The notes beneath the pieces are model-generated. The model was not told the origin of the DNA and made no database searches. It saw only the letters and a list, made by a program, of their open reading frames with translations. The position numbers were made by a program, and so were the translations under genes. A DNA stretch of 64,000 nucleotides from an uncultured Faecalibacterium sp. (GTDB lineage Bacteria > Bacillota > Clostridia > Oscillospirales > Ruminococcaceae), in NCBI GenBank assembly GCA_934548045.1, contig CAKTEM010000003.1, positions 96,363 to 160,362 on the forward strand. The letters are read 5' to 3'. Position 1 is the first letter of the stretch; every line of letters begins with the position of its first letter. Positions 16,360 through 25,521 of the stretch are shown here, one piece after another.

Positions 16360-17655
16360 ATGAATCTTACAAAACAGTATTTTAAATATGTATCGCAGAA
16401 CATCTTCGGCCTGCTGGGAACTTCCTGCTACATTCTGGCCGATACCTATTTCATTTCGCAGGCGGCTGGCACCGATGGTGTCACCCTGCTGAACCTCTGC
16501 CTGCCCATCTACAACCTGATTTTCGCCTTTGGCTCGATGGTCGGTCTGGGTTCTGCCACCCGGTATGCCATCCTGCGCGCGCAGGGGGATGAGCGCGCCC
16601 AGCGGTATTTTTCCAACGCCATCTTCTCAGCCTGCATCATCGCGGTGCCGTTCCTGCTGGTGGGCGTGTTCTGCCCGGAAGTTCTGCTTCGGCTGATGGG
16701 CGGCGATGCCGATATCGTCGCGCTGGGCGTGGGGTATACTCGCATCTTCCTCCTGTTCACGCCCTTCTTCATGTGCAACTATATCGTGTCGGCCTTTGTC
16801 CGGAACGACGGCGACCCGTCACTGGCGATGGTGGCGACCCTGAGTGGAAGCCTGTTCAACGTGGTGTTCGACTACATCTTCATGTTCCCAATGGGTCTGG
16901 GTCTGCCCGGTGCGGCACTGGCAACGGCCGTTTCGCCGGTGCTGAGCATCTGCATCTGCAGCCGCCACTTCTTTAAAAAGGAGAACGGCGTCCGCTTCAT
17001 CCGGAAGATGCCGTCGGTCAAGATGCTGGCACAGAGCTGTCAGCTGGGAATTTCCGGCTTTGTCGGAGAGTTGTCCTCCGGCGTGACGACTACCGTTTTC
17101 AATCTGCTTCTCATCCGTCTGTCGGGCAACGTGGCAGTCGCGGCATACGGTGTCATCGCAAACTTCGCGCTGGTGGCAACGGCCATCTTCAACGGTGTGG
17201 CGCAGGGCGCGCAGCCGCTCGTCAGTGCCTGCTATGGCAAGAATGACAACGCAGGCGCGAAAAAGCTGCTCTTCCTCGGCACTGGTACGGCTCTGGTGCT
17301 GGCCGGTCTGCTGTACGCAGGCATCTTCGGCTTCACTGATCCGTTGGTGTCCGTCTTCAACAGCGAGAACTCGGTGCTGATGGCCGAATACGCCCACACC
17401 GGTATGCGGATGTACTTTGCAGGCTATTTCTTCGCAGGATTCAACATCGTTGCGGCCGGCTATCTGGGCGCGATGAACCGCCCGGCGGAAGCATCCATCA
17501 CTTCACTGAGCCGCGGCATGGTCGCTATTGTTGCCTGTTCTCTGGTGCTGAGTGCCATCTTCGGGATGAACGGTGTCTGGGCGGCGTTTCCGGCGAGCGA
17601 GGCCCTGACGGCGGTGCTGACGGTCGTTCTGCTTCTGAAAAGGAAGAAAGCGTAA
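16360..17655 (+). CDS. MATE family efflux transporter
   Basis: A 431-residue integral membrane protein with about 12 helices of the multidrug and toxin extrusion family, an antiporter expelling cationic compounds with Na+ or H+. Typical features are the start region FGLLGTSCYILADTYFISQAAG, which matches the family's N-terminal D-x-x-F-I pattern, the paired six-helix repeats, and GVAQGAQPLVS near residue 280. ATG 16360 follows AGAGGAACT; the frame is open further upstream but that part shows no membrane or family sequence. It diverges from the PfkB-like gene and is ended by the terminator at 17768. The drug or metabolite exported cannot be read from sequence. Confidence 0.9.
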   Translation: MNLTKQYFKYVSQNIFGLLGTSCYILADTYFISQAAGTDGVTLLNLCLPIYNLIFAFGSMVGLGSATRYAILRAQGDERAQRYFSNAIFSACIIAVPFLLVGVFCPEVLLRLMGGDADIVALGVGYTRIFLLFTPFFMCNYIVSAFVRNDGDPSLAMVATLSGSLFNVVFDYIFMFPMGLGLPGAALATAVSPVLSICICSRHFFKKENGVRFIRKMPSVKMLAQSCQLGISGFVGELSSGVTTTVFNLLLIRLSGNVAVAAYGVIANFALVATAIFNGVAQGAQPLVSACYGKNDNAGAKKLLFLGTGTALVLAGLLYAGIFGFTDPLVSVFNSENSVLMAEYAHTGMRMYFAGYFFAGFNIVAAGYLGAMNRPAEASITSLSRGMVAIVACSLVLSAIFGMNGVWAAFPASEALTAVLTVVLLLKRKKA

Positions 17656-17767
17656 CAAAACTATTACAAAACGTATAAGAAATCTGGGAATGAACCGAAA
17701 ATCGGAATCATTCCGGAAATGACCGGAAGCGGTCAGAATGGTGGAAAAAGTCATCTGAAATACAACA

Positions 17768-17814
17768 ACAGGCCGGGTGGCATGTGCAAATGTTGCTCCG
17801 GCCTGTCTTTTTTT
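17768..17814 (+). terminator. terminator after the MATE gene
   Basis: ACAGGCCGG (17768-17776) pairs with CCGGCCTGT (17798-17806), followed by seven T. The remaining gap up to 17985 shows no open frame or clear structure. Confidence 0.85.
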
Positions 17815-17985
17815 ATCGAAATCATTGGTAAAATCGACAAAATTCGTTCGCGAAGCCTTGATTTTTGTACTGACGTTGCAGGATCATGAAAAATTGTGCC
17901 TGCTGTCGAAAAGAATTTGGGATACAACAAAACGTCTTGTGAAAGATGCACAAGATTAAGCAAAGAATCTTGGTGAATTGTTCTC

Positions 17986-18014
17986 TTGCGAACTGTTTGC
18001 CAGACGGTTATAAT
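17986..18014 (+). promoter_or_regulatory. promoter of the mgl operon
   Basis: TTGCGA (17986-17991), 17-base spacer, consensus TATAAT (18009-18014). No obvious operator palindrome is visible beside it. Confidence 0.75.
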
Positions 18015-18092
18015 ACAAGCAGAAATCGTGAAATGCGCACAGAACGTGTTTCACGGAATGCTGTGATATGCGAATGAAGGAGAACAATTATT

Positions 18093-19142
18093 ATGAAAAT
18101 GATTTCGCGTCGTGACTTTATGAAAGCTTCTGCTGTTGTTGGTGCTGCTGGCGTTCTGACCGCTTGCGGCGGTTCTTCCAGCAGCTCTACCGCAGCTTCT
18201 TCTGTGGCTGCATCTTCCACCGCTGCTTCTTCTGCAGCAGCTTCTACCGGTTCCGCAAACATCGGTGTCTGCATTTATCAGTTCGCTGATAACTTCATGA
18301 CCCTGTACCGCACCGATCTGGAAGAGTACCTGAAGGATATGGGCTACTCCGTCACCATCGTCGACGGCAAGAACGACCAGAACACCCAGACCGAGCAGAT
18401 CAACACCTTCCTGCAGCAGGGTGTCGATGTTCTGGTCATCAACCCCGTCCAGACCACTTCCGCTCAGACCATCGTTGATACCATTTCTCCGTCCGGTACC
18501 CCGATCGTCTTCATCAACCGTGAGCCTGATAAGGCAGTTCTGGACTCCTATGCTGGCAAGTGCTGCTACGTTGGTGCAGATGCACGTCAGTCCGGTACTT
18601 ATCAGGGCGAGCTGATCCTCGAGACAGACACTCAGGGCGATATCAACGGCGACGGCAAGATCACCTACATCATGTGCAAGGGCGACCCCGAGAACATCGA
18701 CGCTCAGTATCGTACCGAGTACTCCATCAAGGCTCTGACCGATGCAGGCAAGGAAGTTGAGTGCCTGTACGAGTATCTGGATAACTGGGATCAGACCACC
18801 GCACAGCAGGACGTCGCAAACGCTCTGGCACAGTACGGCGACAAGATTGAAGTCGTCTTCTGCAACAACGATGCTATGGCTCTGGGCGCACTGCAGTCCA
18901 TCGAGCAGGCTGGCCGTACCGTCGGCAAGGACATCTATCTGGTCGGCGTTGACGCACTGAAGGAAGCTGTTCAGAACGTTCTGGATGGCAAGATGACCGG
19001 TACCGTTCTGAACGATGACGTCGGTCAGGCTACCGCAGCTGCTGCCGCTACTCAGATGTACGTCGAGGGCAAGGATGTCGAAGAGTACTACTGGGTCGAC
19101 TATGTCAAGGTCACTCCGGCTAACGCTGCTGACTACGCCTAA
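18093..19142 (+). CDS. mglB: galactose/glucose-binding lipoprotein of an ABC importer (MglB-like)
   Basis: This 349-residue sugar-binding protein has the periplasmic-binding-protein fold type I. Signal sequence RRDFMKASAVVG leads to lipobox LTAC and a Ser/Ala-rich tether, so it is anchored outside the membrane. It aligns by eye with the E. coli galactose-binding protein: the calcium-loop-like DINGDGKI followed by KGDPENIDAQYRT, and YVGADARQSGTYQGEL. An ATPase and a permease follow in the order expected for mglBAC. A GC-rich hairpin separates it from the ATPase gene. The ligand is most likely galactose or glucose, but a related hexose is possible. Confidence 0.9.
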   Translation: MKMISRRDFMKASAVVGAAGVLTACGGSSSSSTAASSVAASSTAASSAAASTGSANIGVCIYQFADNFMTLYRTDLEEYLKDMGYSVTIVDGKNDQNTQTEQINTFLQQGVDVLVINPVQTTSAQTIVDTISPSGTPIVFINREPDKAVLDSYAGKCCYVGADARQSGTYQGELILETDTQGDINGDGKITYIMCKGDPENIDAQYRTEYSIKALTDAGKEVECLYEYLDNWDQTTAQQDVANALAQYGDKIEVVFCNNDAMALGALQSIEQAGRTVGKDIYLVGVDALKEAVQNVLDGKMTGTVLNDDVGQATAAAAATQMYVEGKDVEEYYWVDYVKVTPANAADYA

Positions 19143-19211
19143 TCGAACAGCTGGGTAAAATCCCCACAGTTGCAAGGTGCGCAGTGAATTCACTTGATTA
19201 AAAGCTGAAAA

Positions 19212-19256
19212 GCGCGTGCGTGCGAGAACGGCTTCTCCGCGCACGCGCCTTCTTTT
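19212..19256 (+). terminator. intra-operon attenuating hairpin between mglB and mglA
   Basis: GCGCGTGCGTG (from 19212) pairs with CGCGCACGCGC (19238-19248) and is followed by a TTCTTTT tract. Its position after the binding-protein gene mirrors the dctP-dctQ hairpin. Confidence 0.7.
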
Positions 19257-19302
19257 GAATTCTGTTGCATACCACAATCCATACACAAGGAGGCTCTGCG
19301 GA

Positions 19303-20844
19303 ATGTCAGAATACCGTCTGGTAATGAGAGGCGTGGTCAAGACCTTCCCCGGTGTCAAAGCACTGGATCACGCGCAGTTGGAGCTTCGCCCCGGTAAAGT
19401 CATGGCCCTGATGGGCGAGAACGGTGCCGGTAAGTCCACTTTGATGAAGTGCATGTTCGGCATCTACAAGATGGACGAGGGCGAGATCGAATATGAGGGG
19501 CAGAAGGTCACCATTCCTACCCCACTGGATGCACTGAACCGCGGCATCGCGATGGTGCATCAGGAATTGCAGCCCATCCCGGCCCGTACCGTGGCCGAAA
19601 ATATCTGGCTGGGCCGCTATCCCATCAAGAAATATGGTCCGATCACCACGGTCGACCATGCAAAAATGTATAAAGATACCGATGAGCTGCTGAAAAAGCT
19701 CAAATTGGATATCAATTCCCACGCAAAACTCGGCTCCCTGAGCATCGCGCAGATGCAGATGGTCGAAATTGCAAAGGCTGTTTCAGCAAACTGCAAAGTC
19801 CTGATTTTGGACGAGCCGACCTCCTCGCTGACTGCGAATGAAGTCGAGTCGCTGTTCCGCATCATGCGTGAGCTGAAGGCTCTGGGTGTTGCGCTGGTCT
19901 ACATCAGCCACAAGATGGACGAGATCAAGGTCATCGCCGATGAAGTCACCATCATGCGTGATGGCAAGTACATCGGCAAGTGGGAAGTCGCCGACATGAC
20001 CAAGGAACAGATCATCGCAAAGATGGTCGGCCGTGAGCTGTCGAACCTGTATCCGCCGCTGGAAAACCATCCGTCCGACGAAGTCATGATGAAGGTGGAA
20101 GACTTCACCTCCATCCATCCCCGTTCCTTCCGCCATTGCAGCTTTGAGCTGAAAAAAGGCGAGATCTTGGGTGTTGCCGGTCTGGTCGGCGCACAGCGTA
20201 CCGAATTGATGGAAGGCATCTTCGGTCTGCGCGCACATACCAGCGGCAAAGTCTGGATCAAGGGTGAGGAAGTCAACATCAAGCAGCCTCGTGACGCCAT
20301 TCGGAAGAGCGTGGCTCTGCTGACTGAGGATCGCCGTGCGACTGGTATCATGGGCGTGCTGAGCGTTGCCGATAATATCTCCGTCGCATCGCTGGATTCC
20401 CTGCGCAAAGGCCCCATCATGCTGGATGACAAGAAGATTTTGGATCTCGTTGCCACCAACAAAGAGAAGATGGCCATCAAGGTCCCCAGCCCCAAGACCC
20501 AGATCAAGAGCCTGTCGGGCGGCAACCAGCAGAAAGTTCTGATCGCGCGCTGGCTGGCGAACAACCCCGATGTCCTGATTTTGGACGAGCCGACCCGTGG
20601 TATCGACGTCGGCGCAAAGTATGAAATTTACTGCATCATCGCAGATCTGGCAAAACAGGGCAAGAGCATTATCATGATCTCCTCCGAAATGAGCGAGATC
20701 ATCGGTATGTCTAACCGTGTCATGGTCATGTGCGATGGCCGCATCACCGGCTTTATCGACGGCAAGGAAGCCACCCAGGAGAACATCATGGCTCTGGCGA
20801 CCCAGTTTGAGACCGCGCCCACTGAGGCAGCGGCCAATCAGTAA
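19303..20844 (+). CDS. mglA: sugar ABC transporter ATP-binding protein (MglA-like)
   Basis: This 513-residue protein has two tandem ABC ATPase domains, as in MglA, RbsA and XylG. The first has Walker A GENGAGKST near residue 40, the family's unusual signature LSIAQMQMVEIAKA and Walker B VLILDEPTSSL. The second has a degenerate Walker A (GLVGAQRTEL), a canonical LSGGNQQK and VLILDEPTRGIDVG. It powers uptake through the MglC permease. ATG 19303 follows AAGGAGG; the upstream in-frame start at 19216 lies inside the hairpin and is rejected. It sits 18 bases from the permease gene. Confidence 0.94.
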   Translation: MSEYRLVMRGVVKTFPGVKALDHAQLELRPGKVMALMGENGAGKSTLMKCMFGIYKMDEGEIEYEGQKVTIPTPLDALNRGIAMVHQELQPIPARTVAENIWLGRYPIKKYGPITTVDHAKMYKDTDELLKKLKLDINSHAKLGSLSIAQMQMVEIAKAVSANCKVLILDEPTSSLTANEVESLFRIMRELKALGVALVYISHKMDEIKVIADEVTIMRDGKYIGKWEVADMTKEQIIAKMVGRELSNLYPPLENHPSDEVMMKVEDFTSIHPRSFRHCSFELKKGEILGVAGLVGAQRTELMEGIFGLRAHTSGKVWIKGEEVNIKQPRDAIRKSVALLTEDRRATGIMGVLSVADNISVASLDSLRKGPIMLDDKKILDLVATNKEKMAIKVPSPKTQIKSLSGGNQQKVLIARWLANNPDVLILDEPTRGIDVGAKYEIYCIIADLAKQGKSIIMISSEMSEIIGMSNRVMVMCDGRITGFIDGKEATQENIMALATQFETAPTEAAANQ

Positions 20845-20862
20845 ACAAGGAGGCTGTCTATC

Positions 20863-21861
20863 GTGGAAGCTACCAAGAAATTAACGGGTAAATCCGTAAA
20901 GAAATGGCTTGGCAACAATGCCATTATCGTTCTGATGCTTGCGGTTTCGCTGATCGTCGGCATTATCCACCCCAACTTCTTCGCAATGGCGAACATCATC
21001 AACCTGTTCAAGAACGTTTCCATCCGCTACATCATCGCTCTGGGTATTTCCGGATGCCTGATCACGACCGGTAATGACCTGTCGGCCGGTCGTCTGGCTG
21101 GTTTCGCTGCCTGCCTCGCCTGCATCTTTGCGCAGACCGAGGGCGCAGCCGGTAAGTTCTATCCCAACATGCCGACCCTGCCCACCCCGGTGGTCTTCAT
21201 TCTGGTCGTCGCCATCTGCGCAGTTATTGGTCTGTGCAATGGTCTGGTCGTCTCTTACCTGAAAGTTCAGCCCTTCATCGCTACTCTGGGTATGCAGCAG
21301 GTCGTCTACGGTATCTGTCTGGTCTACACCGGCGGTACTCCGATCGGTTCTCTGAACAAGAACTTCACCTCTCTGGCATCCAACACCATCATCGGTGTGC
21401 CTGTCCTGATCTGGATCGCTCTGGTCGTGGCTGCCTGCTTCTGGTTCCTGTACAACAAGACCCGTCACGGCAAGTACATGTACGCTATCGGCGGCAACGA
21501 GGCTGCTGCTGAGGTCGCAGGCGTCAACGTCGCCGCTACCAAGATCCGCATCTACATTCTGGCTTCCTGCATGTTCGGTCTGGCAGGCTGCCTGCTGGCT
21601 GCAAAGTCCGGCGGCGCATCCGTCAACACCGCACAGGGCTATGAGCTGGACGCAATCGCAGCTTCCACCATCGGCGGCGTTTCCACCACCGGCGGCGTCG
21701 GCACGGTTCCCGGCATCCTGGTCGGCGTTTTGGTCTTTGAGCTGATGAAGGTCGCTCTGCAGTTCATGAACGTCAACTCTTCCTACACCTACATCGTTCA
21801 GGGCCTTGTCATTATCGTTGCAGTCGCAATTGATATCCGCAAGTACCTCGCAAAGAAGTAA
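20863..21861 (+). CDS. mglC: sugar ABC transporter permease (MglC-like)
   Basis: A 332-residue membrane permease of the RbsC/MglC family with about 9-10 hydrophobic segments. Family landmarks are DLSAGRLAGFAAC, QPFIATLGMQQVVYG, and YAIGGNEAAAEVAGVNV, the cytoplasmic loop contacting the ATPase. The start is GTG 20863 with AAGGAGG at the proper distance. It completes a binding protein-ATPase-permease operon and is followed by a terminator. Confidence 0.93.
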   Translation: MEATKKLTGKSVKKWLGNNAIIVLMLAVSLIVGIIHPNFFAMANIINLFKNVSIRYIIALGISGCLITTGNDLSAGRLAGFAACLACIFAQTEGAAGKFYPNMPTLPTPVVFILVVAICAVIGLCNGLVVSYLKVQPFIATLGMQQVVYGICLVYTGGTPIGSLNKNFTSLASNTIIGVPVLIWIALVVAACFWFLYNKTRHGKYMYAIGGNEAAAEVAGVNVAATKIRIYILASCMFGLAGCLLAAKSGGASVNTAQGYELDAIAASTIGGVSTTGGVGTVPGILVGVLVFELMKVALQFMNVNSSYTYIVQGLVIIVAVAIDIRKYLAKK

Positions 21862-21888
21862 TTCCCTCAAAAAAGAGAGCATCTGCCC

Positions 21889-21926
21889 GAACCGCCTGCT
21901 GGAAAACAGTGGGCGGTTCACTTTTT
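21889..21926 (+). terminator. terminator of the mgl operon
   Basis: GAACCGCC (21889-21896) pairs with GGCGGTTC (21912-21919), followed by CTTTTTCT. The promoter for the next gene begins inside its tail. Confidence 0.8.
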
Positions 21927-21929
21927 CTA

Positions 21930-21938
21930 TGGTATAAT
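21930..21938 (+). promoter_or_regulatory. extended -10 promoter
   Basis: TGG directly before consensus TATAAT (21933-21938) forms an extended -10 element, which explains the absence of a -35 box. It serves the 103-codon gene at 21967. Confidence 0.6.
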
Positions 21939-21966
21939 AGAATTATCAAATAACGGAGGTGCTACG

Positions 21967-22278
21967 ATGGCACAAAATCAGGACAAAGAAGCAGAACTCG
22001 CCCGGCGCGAAGCCGCATTAGCCGCACGAGAGGCCGAACTTGCAAAAGAACAGGCAGAGCTGGAAGCACTGAAAGCGGCACAGAACGGCGAAAAGAATAA
22101 AAAACTGCTGGACAACGGCGACCCGAACTATGTCAACGCAAAGGAAAAGATCTACGATAAATTTCCGCTGACGGTCAAACAGATGGATATCATCATCGGC
22201 GTGCTGTTCGCACTCATCATCTTGTTCCTCGTGCTGGGCTTCACCCACACCAGCTTTTTCGGGCTGTTCGGCGGCTAA
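21967..22278 (+). CDS. small coiled-coil protein with C-terminal membrane anchor
   Basis: A 103-residue protein I cannot assign to a named family. Residues 1-45 are a charged Ala/Glu-rich coiled coil built on the repeating pattern RREAALAAREAELAKEQ. A short linker follows, then a single hydrophobic helix (IIIGVLFALIILFLVLGF) near the C-terminus ending in FGLFGG. The topology is tail-anchored, with the coiled coil in the cytoplasm. ATG 21967 follows ACGGAGGTG. It has its own promoter and stands between the mgl operon and the GltS-like gene. Its role is unknown; scaffolding or division-related functions are only guesses. Confidence 0.75.
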   Translation: MAQNQDKEAELARREAALAAREAELAKEQAELEALKAAQNGEKNKKLLDNGDPNYVNAKEKIYDKFPLTVKQMDIIIGVLFALIILFLVLGFTHTSFFGLFGG

Positions 22279-22305
22279 GAGATCCCCTTGGATCGGAAAA
22301 GATGA

Positions 22306-22334
22306 TTGCATTTCATCTGTAAGGTGAGTATAAT
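22306..22334 (+). promoter_or_regulatory. promoter of the gltS-like gene
   Basis: TTGCAT (22306-22311), 17-base spacer, consensus TATAAT (22329-22334), 37 bases before the ATG at 22372. Confidence 0.75.
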
Positions 22335-22371
22335 AAAGATTTGCAATCATCTGAAAGATAAGAGGGAAGTT

Positions 22372-23559
22372 ATGTTGATTGAATTGGATATGTATCAGAC
22401 CCTCGCGGCGGCAGTCGTGGTTCTGATGCTGGGAAAATTTTTACGGAAGCGGATCCGTTTGCTGGAGCGGTTTTGCATCCCGGCTCCGGTCATCGGCGGC
22501 GTGCTGTTCGCCATTTTTACCTGTGTGTGCTATGTGACCGGCATCGCGGAATTCGCCTTTGACGACATCCTGAAAGAAGTCTGCATGGTCTTCTTCTTCA
22601 CGTCGGTCGGCTTTCAGGCCAACCTGAAAGTCCTGAAAAGCGGCGGCAAGAGCCTCATCGTGTTTCTGGGCGTGGTTATCCTGCTCATTTTCAGCCAGAA
22701 CTTTGTGGGTGTCCAGCTGGCAAAGCTGCTGGGCCTGAGTCCGCTGGTGGGTCTGTGTACCGGCTCTATCCCGATGGTCGGCGGTCACGGCACCGCAGGC
22801 GCGTTCGGCCCCGTCATGGAGGGCATGGGTGTGACCGGCGCGGCGACCATCTGCACGGCGGCAGCGACTTACGGCCTGATTGCCGGCAGCGTGATGGGCG
22901 GCCCGGTCGGCAAGACCCTCATCGAGCGGCATCACCTGCTGGATACGGTCGTACCCGAGGACGACAGCCTGCTGGTCGAGGAAGAAATCAAGCATGAGCG
23001 TCACGCCAGCATGTACCCGGCGGCAGTGTTCCAGCTCATCATTGCAATCGGCATCGGCACGGTTATTTCTGACCTGCTGTCGCTGACCGGCCTGACCTTC
23101 CCAATTTACATCGGTGCCATGATCGCCGCCGCCTGCATCCGGAATATCGGCGAGTACAGCGGCAAGTTCACCACGTACATGGGTGAGATCAATGATATCG
23201 GCGGTATCAGTCTGTCGCTTTTCCTCGGCATGGCGATGATCACGTTGAAACTCTGGCAGCTGGCCGAGCTGGCCGGGCCGCTGGTCATCCTGCTGGCTGG
23301 TCAGACCCTGTTCATGCTGCTCTATGTGGTGCTGGTGGTCTTCAACGTCATGGGCCGGGATTACGATGCAGCGGTCATCGTGTCCGGCACCTGTGGTTTT
23401 GGCATGGGCGCAACGCCCAACGCCATGGCGAATATGCAGGTCATCTGCGAAAAATACGAGCCGTCGGTCAAGGCCTACCTGCTCATTCCTCTGGTGGGCA
23501 GTCTGTTTGCGGATTTCCTCAACAGCCTTGTGATTACTTTGTTCATCAACCTGCTCTAA
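22372..23559 (+). CDS. GltS-like sodium/glutamate symporter
   Basis: A 395-residue membrane protein of the ESS (GltS) family, which imports glutamate with Na+. About ten hydrophobic segments are arranged as two repeats. Family motifs include FVGVQLAKLLGLSPLVGL, SIPMVGGHGTAGAFGP (the Gly-rich re-entrant loop) and its counterpart GTCGFGMGATPNAMANM in the second half. ATG 22372 follows AGAGGGAAG; an upstream in-frame start near 22306 lies in the promoter. A small His-rich gene follows after ten bases. Confidence 0.9.
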   Translation: MLIELDMYQTLAAAVVVLMLGKFLRKRIRLLERFCIPAPVIGGVLFAIFTCVCYVTGIAEFAFDDILKEVCMVFFFTSVGFQANLKVLKSGGKSLIVFLGVVILLIFSQNFVGVQLAKLLGLSPLVGLCTGSIPMVGGHGTAGAFGPVMEGMGVTGAATICTAAATYGLIAGSVMGGPVGKTLIERHHLLDTVVPEDDSLLVEEEIKHERHASMYPAAVFQLIIAIGIGTVISDLLSLTGLTFPIYIGAMIAAACIRNIGEYSGKFTTYMGEINDIGGISLSLFLGMAMITLKLWQLAELAGPLVILLAGQTLFMLLYVVLVVFNVMGRDYDAAVIVSGTCGFGMGATPNAMANMQVICEKYEPSVKAYLLIPLVGSLFADFLNSLVITLFINLL

Positions 23560-23569
23560 GGAGGCAATC

Positions 23570-23803
23570 ATGAAGATCAGACACCACCTGCGGAAGTGGC
23601 TTCACGAAAAACATTGGGATAGCTGGGAACAGTTCTCCCGTGCGGAACATGCGAAGCATCTCGAAGATGAAGACCTTGCGGTGCCGGAGTTCCACACCGG
23701 CAAGGTGAAGCATCCGGCGGAGGATGCCGAGCAGCCCGAGGAGAGCATCCATTACGACAATGTGGCGATCCCGGAAATTCATATTCCGCACAAGAAGAGA
23801 TGA
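23570..23803 (+). CDS. small histidine-rich protein, function unknown
   Basis: This 77-residue soluble protein has no family I recognise. It is very polar and contains 11 histidines, spaced along its length (RHHLRKWLHEKHWD, EFHTGKVKHP, EIHIPHKKR), so metal binding or a pH-sensitive role is conceivable. There is no signal peptide or membrane helix. It starts ten bases after the GltS-like gene with its own AAGGAGG, and a terminator follows at once, so it is co-expressed with the transporter. It might be an accessory factor of that transporter, which is inference only. Confidence 0.7.
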   Translation: MKIRHHLRKWLHEKHWDSWEQFSRAEHAKHLEDEDLAVPEFHTGKVKHPAEDAEQPEESIHYDNVAIPEIHIPHKKR

Positions 23804-23842
23804 AAAAAGACTCCTGCCCGACAATGGGCAGGAGTCTTTTTT
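23803..23842. terminator. bidirectional terminator between gltS operon and purine permease gene
   Basis: A perfect 17-bp stem (23803-23819 with 23826-23842) with six A before and six T after serves both converging transcripts. Confidence 0.92.
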
Positions 23843-23853
23843 GCAGCTGTAAC

Positions 23854-25224
23854 TTACAGCAGAACGTACTTGAGGATGAACAGAACGGTCAGCACATACA
23901 TCAGGGGGCTGATCTTCTTTTCCTTTGCCTTGCCGGTGATGAGGTTCAGCAGAGTCCAGGAGATAACGCCGATGGCGATACCCTCGGAGATGCTGTATGC
24001 GGTGGGCATCGCAAGGATGGTGAGGAATGCCGGGATGCCCTCGGCTGGGTCGCTGAAGTCGATCTTCAGAGCGGAACCCATCATATAGAAGCCGACGATT
24101 ACCAGAGCCGGAGCGGTGGCGAAGGAAGGAATCGTCAGGAACAGGGGGCTGAACACGACAGCCAGCAGGAACAGGACGCCGGTCGTCATGCTGGTCAGAC
24201 CGGTGCGGCCGCCCTCGGTGACGCCGGAAGCACTCTCGACGAAGGTCGTGGTGGTGGAAGTACCCAGAACAGCACCGGCGCAGGTGGCGATGGAGTCGGC
24301 CATCAGCGCGCCCTTGATGTTGGGCAGCTTGCCCTCCTCGTCCAGCATATCGGCCTTGGATGCGACACCAATCAGGGTGCCGAGAGTATCGAACAGGTCA
24401 ACGAACAGGAAGGAGAACATGACGGCAAAGAAGTTCAGGATACCGACGCCGGAGAAATCGGTCTTGAAGACCTGACCAAAGGTCTTGCCCAGAGAGGAGA
24501 AGTCGAAGCTGACGAACGCGGTCGGGATGACGGTGTACATGCCTGCGTCCGGGTCGGGGATGTAGATACCGGCCAGCTCGCAGATAATGCCCAGCACCCA
24601 GGTGATGAGGATGCCGTACAGGATGCCGCCCTTGACCTTCTTCACCAGCAGGATGGCAGTGATGAGGATGCCGACCAGAGCGAGGATGGCACCGATGCCG
24701 ATGCTGTGGAAGGTCTCGCCCTTGAAGTGCTGGTAGGTGACGAGGGTCGAATCGCTGTTGACGATGAGCTTTGCGTTCTGCAGGCCGACAAAGGCGACGA
24801 ACAGGCCGATGCCGACGCTGACCGCGCTCTTCAGGGTCATGGGGATGGCGTTGAAGATGGCCTCACGAACATTCGTCAGAGAAAGGACGATGAAGATGAT
24901 ACCCTCGACAAAGACGGCCATCAGGGCCAGCTGCCAGCTGTAGCCCATCGTCAGGACGACGGTGTAAGAGAAGTATGCGTTCAGGCCCATGCCGGGAGCC
25001 AGAGCGAACGGATAGTTTGCCAGCAGAGCCATCAGCGCAGTGCCGATAAAGGATGCCAGCGAGGTGGCGATCAGGACTGCGTTGGCGTCCATGCCGGAAG
25101 CCGACAGGATGCTGGGGTTGACCGCAAGGATGTAAGCCATCGTCATAAAGGTCGTGATACCGGCCATGAGTTCGGTCTTGACATCGGTGTGGTTCTCTTT
25201 CAGATGAAAGATTTTTTCGAGCAT
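23854..25224 (-). CDS. NCS2 family purine permease (AzgA/PbuG-like)
   Basis: This 456-residue permease of the nucleobase-cation symporter 2 family belongs to the AzgA/PbuG branch that imports adenine, guanine or hypoxanthine with protons. Branch-specific sequences are the N-terminal TELMAGITTFMTMAYILAVNP, LAPGMGLNAYFSYTVV, and GTSTTTTFVESASGVTEGGRTGL, which contains the substrate-binding region. About 12-14 hydrophobic segments are present. ATG 25224 follows TAGGAGG. The gene is monocistronic. I looked for a purine riboswitch in the leader and saw none. Confidence 0.92.
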   Translation of the reverse strand: MLEKIFHLKENHTDVKTELMAGITTFMTMAYILAVNPSILSASGMDANAVLIATSLASFIGTALMALLANYPFALAPGMGLNAYFSYTVVLTMGYSWQLALMAVFVEGIIFIVLSLTNVREAIFNAIPMTLKSAVSVGIGLFVAFVGLQNAKLIVNSDSTLVTYQHFKGETFHSIGIGAILALVGILITAILLVKKVKGGILYGILITWVLGIICELAGIYIPDPDAGMYTVIPTAFVSFDFSSLGKTFGQVFKTDFSGVGILNFFAVMFSFLFVDLFDTLGTLIGVASKADMLDEEGKLPNIKGALMADSIATCAGAVLGTSTTTTFVESASGVTEGGRTGLTSMTTGVLFLLAVVFSPLFLTIPSFATAPALVIVGFYMMGSALKIDFSDPAEGIPAFLTILAMPTAYSISEGIAIGVISWTLLNLITGKAKEKKISPLMYVLTVLFILKYVLL

Positions 25225-25297
25225 GAAAGTTCCTCCTAATTCTTTTGCAGAGGTTTTCTCAGCCGCCCACGCAGCAGCGGAGAAGAGAACAGAGCCT

Positions 25298-25327
25298 ATT
25301 CTAGCACTTTGGAACCGGCTTTGTCCA
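25298..25327 (-). promoter_or_regulatory. promoter of the purine permease gene
   Basis: On the minus strand TGGACA (25327-25322) and TAGAAT (25303-25298) are 18 bases apart. Confidence 0.5.
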
Positions 25328-25426
25328 TCGACAAAACATAGAAAATTAACATTTTTGTCAAATTTGGCTGTATGAGTATGACGTCTGACAGCAATTTGCT
25401 AAAGATTTTGAAAAAACTTGGAAAAC

Positions 25427-25455
25427 TTGACATTGGAACGTTGGTATGGTATGAT
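25427..25455 (+). promoter_or_regulatory. promoter of the c-di-GMP riboswitch transcript
   Basis: Consensus TTGACA (25427-25432), 17-base spacer, TATGAT (25450-25455). Transcription would start near 25462, about 60 bases before the riboswitch core. Confidence 0.8.
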
Positions 25456-25521
25456 GAATACAACACACCTGAATCGATTCCGAAAAAGAATACTTTTTTT
25501 TTGAATCAGAAGGCACTTGAA

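Noticed and set aside
25225..25297. Purine riboswitch in the leader of the purine permease gene
   Set aside because: The leader is about 70 bases and lacks the conserved three-way-junction sequences of that class.
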